DNA of 64,000 nt from an uncultured Oscillospiraceae bacterium (lineage in GTDB: Bacteria; Bacillota; Clostridia; Oscillospirales; Oscillospiraceae): the NCBI GenBank assembly GCA_910587785.1, contig CAJUOA010000003.1, positions 1 to 64,000 on the forward strand, in the 5' to 3' direction. Under the pieces are notes generated by a model that ran no database searches, had not been told where the DNA came from, and saw only the letters and a list, made by a program, of their open reading frames with translations. Both the position numbers and the translations under genes were made by a program. Of the stretch, positions 7,898 to 14,590 are shown one piece after another. Each line of letters starts with the position of its first letter. Within the stretch, counting starts at the first letter, position 1.

Positions 7898-8957
7898 GCT
7901 GAAAACCATCACGGACCGCTACGAGGCCCTCACCAGCCAGCTGGAGGACCCGGCCACCTACGCGGACCCGGACCTCCTGCGCCGCCTGACCCGGGAGCAG
8001 AAGGAGCTGGAGAGCGTGGCGGCGGCCTACACCGCCTACCGCGCGGCGGAGGCCCGGCAGAGCTCCGCCCAGGAGCTCCTGGGCGACCCGGAGCTCCGGG
8101 ACATGGCCCGGGAGGAGATGGAGGAGGCCCGCCAAGAGATGGAGGCCCTGCGGGAGCAGATGAAGCTCCTCCTCCTCCCCCGGGACCCCAACGACAGCCG
8201 GAACGTCATCATGGAGATCCGCGGCGGCGTGGGGGGCGAGGAGGCCATGCTCTTCGCCGCGGACCTCTTCCGTATGTACGGCATGTACGCCGAGAGCAAG
8301 GGGTGGCGGCTGGAGCTGAGCAATATCAACGAGACAGAGCTGGGGGGCGTGAAAGAAGTCAGCTTCCTGGTGGAGGGGGAGGGGGCCTGGTCCCGGCTGA
8401 AGTTCGAGAGCGGCACCCACCGGGTCCAGCGGGTGCCGGTGACGGAGTCCTCGGGCCGTATCCAGACCAGCGCGGCCACCGTGGCCGTGCTCCCGGAGGC
8501 GGAGGAGGTGGAGTTCACCATCGACCCCAAGGACCTGCAAATCGACACCTTCCGCTCCTCCGGCGCGGGGGGACAGCACGTCAACAAGACGGAATCCGCC
8601 ATCCGCATCACCCACCTGCCCACCGGCGTGGTGGTGGAGTGCCAGGACGAGCGCAGCCAGTACAAGAACAAGGACCGGGCGATGAAGATCCTCCGCTCCA
8701 AGCTCTACGAGGCGGAGCAGGCCAAGCAGAACGCCGCCATCGCCGCCCAGCGCCGCAGTCAGGTGGGCTCCGGCGACCGCTCGGAGCGCATCCGGACCTA
8801 CAACTTCCCCCAGGGCCGGGTGACGGACCACCGCCTCGCGGGGGACGTGAAGAATTTCGCCATCGACGCCGTCATCAATGGCGGCCTGGACCCCATCATT
8901 GATGCCCTCGTGACCGCCAGCCAGGCGGAGAAGCTCGCGGCGGCGGGGGAGGCGTGA
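7887..8957 (+). CDS. prfA: peptide chain release factor 1
   Basis: Reads UAA and UAG and triggers peptide release. 356 residues. The codon-recognition tripeptide is PVT (in VQRVPVTESSGR, where E. coli has PAT), which marks RF1 rather than RF2. The catalytic loop SSGAGGQHVNKTESA has GGQ at about 228-230. The ATG at 7887 follows AAAGGAGAAG and gives the typical start MLDKLKTITDRYEAL. The usual partner prmC is not adjacent here; a flavodoxin and an acetyltransferase flank it. Confidence 0.98.
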   Translation: MLDKLKTITDRYEALTSQLEDPATYADPDLLRRLTREQKELESVAAAYTAYRAAEARQSSAQELLGDPELRDMAREEMEEARQEMEALREQMKLLLLPRDPNDSRNVIMEIRGGVGGEEAMLFAADLFRMYGMYAESKGWRLELSNINETELGGVKEVSFLVEGEGAWSRLKFESGTHRVQRVPVTESSGRIQTSAATVAVLPEAEEVEFTIDPKDLQIDTFRSSGAGGQHVNKTESAIRITHLPTGVVVECQDERSQYKNKDRAMKILRSKLYEAEQAKQNAAIAAQRRSQVGSGDRSERIRTYNFPQGRVTDHRLAGDVKNFAIDAVINGGLDPIIDALVTASQAEKLAAAGEA

Positions 8958-8958
8958 G

Positions 8959-9429
8959 ATGGAAGACCTGCGGATCGAGAAAATGGACCAGCAGTCGGCC
9001 CGGGAGATCGCGGACCGCTGGAAGTACGGCGGGGAATACGCCTTCTACGACATGACCGCCGACCCGGAGGACTACGCGGAGATCACCTCCCCGGAACAGC
9101 GGGGGGAACGGTACTTCTCCGTTTTCTCCGGGAGCGCCCTTGCGGGCTTCTTCTGCGTGGAGAGGGAGGGGGAAGCTGTGGAGCTGGGCCTCTGCCTCCG
9201 GCCGGACCTGACAGGGCGGGGCCTGGGACAGGCGTTTTTGCGGACGGTCCTCTGGTACGTGGAGGAGCGCTTCGCGCCGGAGGCCATCCGCCTGCGCGTG
9301 GCGTCCTTCAACCGGCGGGCCGTCAAGGTCTATGAGCGGGCGGGGTTTGAGAGGACCGGCACCGCCCGGGTGTCAACCAACGGCGGGATCTATGAGTTTG
9401 TCATGATGGAGCGCAGGCGCGGCGCGTGA
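8959..9429 (+). CDS. GNAT family N-acetyltransferase
   Basis: 156 residues. The acetyl-CoA-binding motif A is seen as LRPDLTGRGLGQAFLRTVL (about residues 81-99), followed by VASFNRRAVKVYERAGFE, the usual GNAT C-terminal half. The substrate cannot be predicted. One base separates it from the prfA stop, so it is in the same transcript. Its TGA overlaps the ATG of the receiver-domain remnant. Confidence 0.88.
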   Translation: MEDLRIEKMDQQSAREIADRWKYGGEYAFYDMTADPEDYAEITSPEQRGERYFSVFSGSALAGFFCVEREGEAVELGLCLRPDLTGRGLGQAFLRTVLWYVEERFAPEAIRLRVASFNRRAVKVYERAGFERTGTARVSTNGGIYEFVMMERRRGA

Positions 9430-9554
9430 TGATCTCCTCCCTGGCGTACGAGGATACGTTCGAGAGGGCCAAGGCCATCGGTGCCCGGGGTTTTGTGGAT
9501 AAGCCGTTCCATCAGGAACAGCTGCTGAAGGTATTCGGGGAGGCGCTGTCGTAG
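9429..9554 (+). pseudogene. C-terminal tail of a CheY-like receiver domain
   Basis: The 41 codons from 9429 read MISSLAYEDTFERAKAIGAR, then GFVDKPFHQEQLLKVFGEAL. This is the alpha4-beta5-alpha5 end of a response-regulator receiver domain, including the conserved Lys of the DKPF motif. The first two thirds, with the phosphorylated Asp, are absent and upstream sequence is the GNAT gene. Most likely a deletion scar left after loss of a response regulator. Confidence 0.7.
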
Positions 9555-9584
9555 TTTCAAGACGCGGCAGAGCCCCCGGCGGAA

Positions 9585-9622
9585 GAACGCCCCCGGTCTC
9601 GCTGACCGGGGGCGTTCTCTCT
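9585..9622. terminator. bidirectional terminator
   Basis: A 14-bp perfect stem (9585-9598 with 9604-9617) with loop TCGCT, followed by TCTCTCTGCT. It lies between the converging receiver remnant and the minus-strand membrane protein and can serve both. Confidence 0.7.
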
Positions 9623-9623
9623 G

Positions 9624-12600
9624 CTACAGCGCATCCTCCTCCCGGAAGAGCACATCAAAGGAGATGTCGTTTTTCTTGACGAAACTGCTCAGCCATACCA
9701 GAAGGTCTGGGTAGCCGCTGTCCTCGCCGTCCCTGCGGATGCCGAAGGCGGAGAGGGCGGCCTCGCCGCCCCGGCAGAACGCCTCGAACTCCGGCGACGC
9801 CAGGATGGCCCGCAGGCGGGCGGTGTCCAGGGGAGACTCCTGCTTCGCGGGAGCGGGGGGTTCCTCCGGCGGAGCTTCGGAGGGCTCTGCACGCTCCGCA
9901 GGCTCCTCCGGCGAAGGTTCCTCCGCCGGTCCGGCCTCTTGGACGGCCTCCTCCAGCGCGGGCGGCTCCTCCGCCTTCTCCTCCGGCACGCCGTAGAGGA
10001 GCTTATACAGGAAGGCGAGGTGGAGCAGACGCTCCGTGCCGCTCTCCGGCGGAGTAAAGAAGTTGGTCAGCTCGGCCTCGTAGTTGAGATAGCCCACCTC
10101 GATGATCTTCTCGTTCTTCCGGAAGAGGTAGATGTCCTTGAAGAGCAGCAGTCCGGCGAAGAAAGCGGAGAAGTCCACCAGGGCGCAGATCAGCAGGAGG
10201 AACCAGGCGATGGGCGAGGCGGCGTACAGGGCCGTGAGCCCGGCGTCCCTGGAGGGGTTGATGCCCAGCCCGCCGTGGAGCAGGGCGTCATAGCTGATCT
10301 GGAAGTCGGAGTAGGTAATGCCCTGGGCGTAGTTGCGAAACTGCTGGGCCAAATAGGCCCCGCTGCCCTCCGCGCCGGTCTCAGCGCCGCCGGTATACCC
10401 GCTTAGCAGGCCGTCCAGGTCCAGGGCCCGGTCCACATAGGCGTCGAGGCGCTCATAGGCGGCGTACTTGATCAGCTCCCCGCTCCCCTGGGCCGCGGCC
10501 GCCCCGGCGGTCCCCAGGTAGGCGTCCACGATCCGGGGCAGGTCCAGGACCGCCACCTTGGCCGTGCTCCCCGCCGCGCGGCCGGCGGCGTACAGCGCCG
10601 CTACGCTCCCCCGGACGCCGTCGATCTCCGCGTTCTGGTCCAGCCAGGTGTAGATGGCGTCCATGTCCGTGAGGGGGCCGTTTGCCGCGCCGTCGGCACT
10701 GTAGATGTCGCTCTCCAGCCGCTGGTACTGGCTGAGGAGGGTCCGCAGGATGACGTACTTGTCGGCGTTGGGAATGGAGCGGGCGGTGCGGATGATGGAC
10801 TGGTCCACACTGTCCGGGTCCGGATAGCGGATCTGGGGGAAGGTGATGTGCTGGCCGTCGGAGGCGGTGATGCGGTCGATGGCCCCGCCGGTGACCGGGT
10901 TGCCCACTGCGATGCGGTGGCCGGGCAGGGCGATATCGAAGTAGGTGGTCCGGTAGGACTCCTGAGCCCGGCCGCGCCAGTAGTGGGCGTACTCCTCGGT
11001 GGTGATGGTCACCTCGGTGCCGATGCTGTCGTAGTCCATTTGCAGGAAGCTCTTGAGGACGGAGACGGTGGTCTCAAAGTCGCTGGTGCGGGAGACGTAC
11101 CGGTCCCGGACGTTCTCCAGACCTCCGGCCAGGGCCTCGCTGCCGGCGTCCCGGGCCTCGCCCACCTGGGCGTCGTAGGAGGCCCGGACCTCCTGCCGCA
11201 CAGCGGTGGCGGCGGCGGAGCCCTCCTCCAGGGCGGAGAGGATGTGGTTGGTGTTCTCGCTGTAGACCCGGGCCATGTCCGAGACCGTCTCATTGAGGCC
11301 CAGGCGGCTCACGGTCTCATAGCGGACCTGGTCGTAGACCCGCTCGTGGAGCTTGGCGCTGCTCGCGTAGTAGCCGAACATATTGTTGAAGGCAAAGCCG
11401 GTGGACACCAGCATCAGCAGGAGGTAGGCCGTTAGGTAGAACCAGCTGGGCAGGCGGCGGGGCAGGCGCTCCAGAGGGAGCGGGAGGGGCCGGTCCGCCG
11501 CCGCGTCCTCCCTTGCGGTCCGGTAGGCTTTCCAGAGCCGGTGGATCTCCAGCCCCTGCCGCACGGCGGCGTAGGCCAGCAGGGCCGTGCCCAGCACGGT
11601 CAGCAGGATGGGCAGGTACCGGATGATGGTCCGGCCCTCGGTCCCGCCGTCAAAGATGCCGCCGTAGAGCACGATGAGGAACGCCGCGTACACCAGCAGG
11701 TACATCACGCACGCGAAGACCTTCCCCGCGATGGCCTGCAGCAGTCCGCCCCGGCGGAAGCGCTGCTCCAGCATCATCCCCTCGGCGATGCCCTCCCCGG
11801 CCCTCATGCCGAAAATCAGCATGGCCAGCTGGACCGCGCAGGCGATGGCGAAGGAGCAGACCACGGGAATCCAGGTCTTGTCGCTGCTGTAGAAGCCGGT
11901 GAGGCCGAAGAAGGTGTTCAGCAATGAGGCCAGGGACGCAAAACACGCCGCCACGAACACGGCCCGGTTCTTGTCCGACTCCGTGCTGTAGCCCACGAAG
12001 ATCTGGAGCATGGTGGAAAGGAAGGACCTCGCCGCCCGGAAGATATGCCGCAGGAGGAAAGGGATCAGGGACAAAAGGTGCAGGACCTGCTCCGCCAGCT
12101 GCTTTGCAAGCCCCGCCACCATCCGGCCCAGAGGCCCCCGCTCCCGGCCCGGGAACAGGCTGACCCAGAAGCGCCGGACAAGCCCCCACAGCGCCCGGAC
12201 CCGTCCCCACACGAAGAGGAGCGCCAGCGCCAGCACCCACAGCACCAGCGCCCGGATGGTCAGGTTCAGCCCGAAGAGGGGCGTGGGGTAGGAGGTGAGG
12301 CTTCTCAGCAGCAGCAGCGGGTCCAGGGCGTCCAGCAGGACCCGGAAGATCCAGTCGTTGGTGATGCCAACGGAGTTGACGCCGTTCCAGCCCGCCGCGC
12401 CGTAGGGAAGCCAGGCGAGAAAGGCCGTGGCGCAGGCCGCGAGGGCTCCGGAGAGGGCCAGGGCCTGGAGGCTGGGGCGTCCCGGCGGCGGCTCCCCCCG
12501 CTTCTGCACCAGGCGGACCGCCGCGACCCAGCCTAAGTAGGCCAGAAGCAGGATGCCGGCGAGGACGCAGGCAAGGTTGAATACCACCGCCAGCGCCCGC

Positions 12601-12653
12601 ACCAGCCCTGAGCCGATGGGCGGAAGGAAAAAACGTGCGATTTCTTGCATCAT
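9624..12653 (-). CDS. large orphan multi-pass membrane protein
   Basis: 1009 residues, not assigned to a family. The first about 430 residues hold roughly nine hydrophobic segments (for example LAVVFNLACVLAGILLLAYL, ALVLWVLALALLFVWG, FAIACAVQLAMLIFG, WFYLTAYLLLMLVSTGFAF). About 390 mostly hydrophilic residues follow and should lie outside the membrane. One more hydrophobic pair follows near 815-845 (IAWFLLLICALVDFSAFFAG), and then a cytoplasmic tail with a Pro/Glu-rich stretch (about 890-945) and a small C-terminal domain. The external region has helical text and no known motif. The start MMQEIARFF follows AGGTGA. It is transcribed alone, toward the terminator at 9585. Confidence 0.8.
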   Translation of the reverse strand: MMQEIARFFLPPIGSGLVRALAVVFNLACVLAGILLLAYLGWVAAVRLVQKRGEPPPGRPSLQALALSGALAACATAFLAWLPYGAAGWNGVNSVGITNDWIFRVLLDALDPLLLLRSLTSYPTPLFGLNLTIRALVLWVLALALLFVWGRVRALWGLVRRFWVSLFPGRERGPLGRMVAGLAKQLAEQVLHLLSLIPFLLRHIFRAARSFLSTMLQIFVGYSTESDKNRAVFVAACFASLASLLNTFFGLTGFYSSDKTWIPVVCSFAIACAVQLAMLIFGMRAGEGIAEGMMLEQRFRRGGLLQAIAGKVFACVMYLLVYAAFLIVLYGGIFDGGTEGRTIIRYLPILLTVLGTALLAYAAVRQGLEIHRLWKAYRTAREDAAADRPLPLPLERLPRRLPSWFYLTAYLLLMLVSTGFAFNNMFGYYASSAKLHERVYDQVRYETVSRLGLNETVSDMARVYSENTNHILSALEEGSAAATAVRQEVRASYDAQVGEARDAGSEALAGGLENVRDRYVSRTSDFETTVSVLKSFLQMDYDSIGTEVTITTEEYAHYWRGRAQESYRTTYFDIALPGHRIAVGNPVTGGAIDRITASDGQHITFPQIRYPDPDSVDQSIIRTARSIPNADKYVILRTLLSQYQRLESDIYSADGAANGPLTDMDAIYTWLDQNAEIDGVRGSVAALYAAGRAAGSTAKVAVLDLPRIVDAYLGTAGAAAAQGSGELIKYAAYERLDAYVDRALDLDGLLSGYTGGAETGAEGSGAYLAQQFRNYAQGITYSDFQISYDALLHGGLGINPSRDAGLTALYAASPIAWFLLLICALVDFSAFFAGLLLFKDIYLFRKNEKIIEVGYLNYEAELTNFFTPPESGTERLLHLAFLYKLLYGVPEEKAEEPPALEEAVQEAGPAEEPSPEEPAERAEPSEAPPEEPPAPAKQESPLDTARLRAILASPEFEAFCRGGEAALSAFGIRRDGEDSGYPDLLVWLSSFVKKNDISFDVLFREEDAL

Positions 12654-12748
12654 AAGTTCACCTAATCTGGTCTATCTGTGTAAAGGGGCGGGCGGCATCC
12701 CCCAGAAGGGGAGCCGCCGGTCCCGCAGTTCTTCTTTCGGACGGAGCA

Positions 12749-14365
12749 TCAGCCCCAGAGGGCGGAGAGCATGGGCACGATCTGCTTTTTTCGGCTCATG
12801 ACCCGGGGCAGGAACGCCTCGTGGTCCTTCAGCTCCACATTGAAGGCCTGCTGGAAGATGTCCTCGCCCCCAAGGCACAAAATCTTGCTCCCCTCCAGGA
12901 GCACATCCGTCAGCATCAGGAGCATCATGCTGTAGTCGTGCTCCGCCTTGGTCTGCTCCATGAGCTCCATGAACTCCTCCTTGCGCCCCAGGTGGCGGTC
13001 CGAGTCCACGCAGGTGATCTGACTGACGCCGAAGCTGTGTCCGGCGATGTGGAACTCCTTGAAGTCGGCGAAGAGGAGCTGGCTGACCGGCTGGTCCTCC
13101 GGCGCGGAGGCGGAGAAGATCTCCCGCCCCAGCTCGTCCAGGCCCAGGTCCGCGATCTTGGCCATGCGCTCCGCCATTTTCCGGTCCCGGGCGGTGCAGG
13201 TGGGGGACTTGAACATCACCGTGTCGGAGATGATGGCCGCGGCCATGAGGCCCGCCAGCTTGGGCGAGGGCATCATGCCCCGCTCCTGATACATGCCCGC
13301 CACGATGGTACAGGTGCTCCCCACGGGCTCGTTGCGGAAGTAGATGGGGTTCTTCGTCTGGATGTCCGCCAGGCGGTGGTGGTCGATGATGGCCAGCACC
13401 TCCGCCTGGTTGAGGCCCGGCACCGACTGGGCCGCCTCGTTGTGGTCCACCAGCACCACCTGCTTGCGCCGGGGCTTGATGAGGTGGTACCGGGAGAGGG
13501 TGCCCACCACCTTCTCCTCGCTGTCCAGGATGGGGTAGCTGCGGTAGCGGCTCTGGAGCACCACCTCCCGCACGTCGTCGATATAGTCCTCCAGGTGGAA
13601 GGAGGTGATCTCCTGCCGGTGGGCGAGACGGCCCACGGGAATGGCCTGGAAGATGCGCCGCACCGCCCGAAGGCTGTCGTAGGGGGTGGAGATGATGCAG
13701 GTGTTTTTGACCATGGCCCGGATATCGTCGGGGAGCTCCGCCTGGCAGAGAATCACGCAGGCCACGCCGAACTCCACCGCCTGCCGGAGCATCTCCGGCT
13801 GACTGCCGCAGACCAGGATGGTCTCCTTCTGCCGGAAGGGGGGCAGCTCCCCGGACTGGGGCAGGGCCAAGATCACCTCGCCGGTGAGGGTGTTGATGAC
13901 CTCCTCCGTCTCGCTTAAGAGCTGCCCCTCCAGGACGCTGAGGATGTTGAAGAGGGGCACGGCCCGAAGGTCCGGGGCCTCGATGGTCTCCATGTCGAAC
14001 CCAGCGATGTCCCCCGCCGTCAGCATCCCTTGCAGGTGCCCCTCGTCGTCGGTCACGGGGATGGCGGAGATCTGGGAGTCCTCCTGCATCTCCGACCAGG
14101 CGCGGTTTACCGTCACCGCCTCGTGTAAAATGGGCGGCACGTCGAAATCCAGGTCCTGGACCTGGGTGCGCACGTTTTTGAGCAGCATGGGCGGCTCAAA
14201 GCCGAAGCGGTTCAAGATCAGCTTCGTCTCGTCGCTCAGGTGGCCCAGCCGCGCCGCCACGTAGTGCCGCTCCCCCAGCGCGTTGCGCAGGGCCGCATAG
14301 GCCATCGCCGAGACCACCGAGTCCGTGTCCGGGTTCCGGTGGCCGGTCACATAGATTCGATCCAT
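12749..14365 (-). CDS. ppaC: CBS-domain manganese-dependent inorganic pyrophosphatase
   Basis: Hydrolyses pyrophosphate in the cytoplasm. The start MDRIYVTGHRNPDTDS places His9, Asp13 and Asp15 exactly where family II pyrophosphatases bind metal. The DHH motif appears in IIDHHRLADI (about residue 328), and AAAIISDTVMFKSP and the C-terminal DHHA2 part follow. At 538 residues it is much longer than the plain enzyme (about 310). The extra block (about 70-300) contains two CBS halves (LHEAVTVNRAWSEM, VREVVLQSRYRSYP) flanking a DRTGG-like domain, as in adenine-nucleotide-regulated clostridial PPases. Stand-alone minus-strand gene. Confidence 0.93.
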   Translation of the reverse strand: MDRIYVTGHRNPDTDSVVSAMAYAALRNALGERHYVAARLGHLSDETKLILNRFGFEPPMLLKNVRTQVQDLDFDVPPILHEAVTVNRAWSEMQEDSQISAIPVTDDEGHLQGMLTAGDIAGFDMETIEAPDLRAVPLFNILSVLEGQLLSETEEVINTLTGEVILALPQSGELPPFRQKETILVCGSQPEMLRQAVEFGVACVILCQAELPDDIRAMVKNTCIISTPYDSLRAVRRIFQAIPVGRLAHRQEITSFHLEDYIDDVREVVLQSRYRSYPILDSEEKVVGTLSRYHLIKPRRKQVVLVDHNEAAQSVPGLNQAEVLAIIDHHRLADIQTKNPIYFRNEPVGSTCTIVAGMYQERGMMPSPKLAGLMAAAIISDTVMFKSPTCTARDRKMAERMAKIADLGLDELGREIFSASAPEDQPVSQLLFADFKEFHIAGHSFGVSQITCVDSDRHLGRKEEFMELMEQTKAEHDYSMMLLMLTDVLLEGSKILCLGGEDIFQQAFNVELKDHEAFLPRVMSRKKQIVPMLSALWG

Positions 14366-14400
14366 TGTTTCATCACACTCCCAATCCTAGTATGCGCGGG

Positions 14401-14476
14401 CCTTCTTTTTTTCTTTGTGTACAAAGAAAAAAAGAAGCAAAAAAAGAAAAACTTTTTGTCCGCGAACCGTTGGTTC
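14401..14476 (-). repeat. tail-only relative of the dispersed structured repeat
   Basis: On the minus strand a 7-bp hairpin GCGAACC-AAC-GGTTCGC (14460-14476) is followed by GGACAAAAAG and a second, AT-rich hairpin of about 15 bp near 14403-14437. The arrangement (short hairpin, G/T-rich linker, long hairpin) matches the 3' tails of copies A-C, but the conserved 5' core is absent. It lies upstream of the pyrophosphatase gene. Confidence 0.55.
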
Positions 14477-14542
14477 GCTCATGATGTTATATTGTAAACC
14501 TATCATAGCACACCCTGTTTGGGCTGTCAACGGTATTTTTAC

Positions 14543-14584
14543 AAAAAAGGACCCGTCTGCCCGCATTCCGGGGGAGACGGGTCC
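14543..14584 (-). terminator. rho-independent terminator of the SLH gene
   Basis: Minus strand: stem GGACCCGTCT with AGACGGGTCC (14549-14558 and 14575-14584), 16-base loop, then TTTTTT (14543-14548). It starts about 6 bases after the SLH gene stop. Confidence 0.85.
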
Positions 14585-14590
14585 TGGTGC

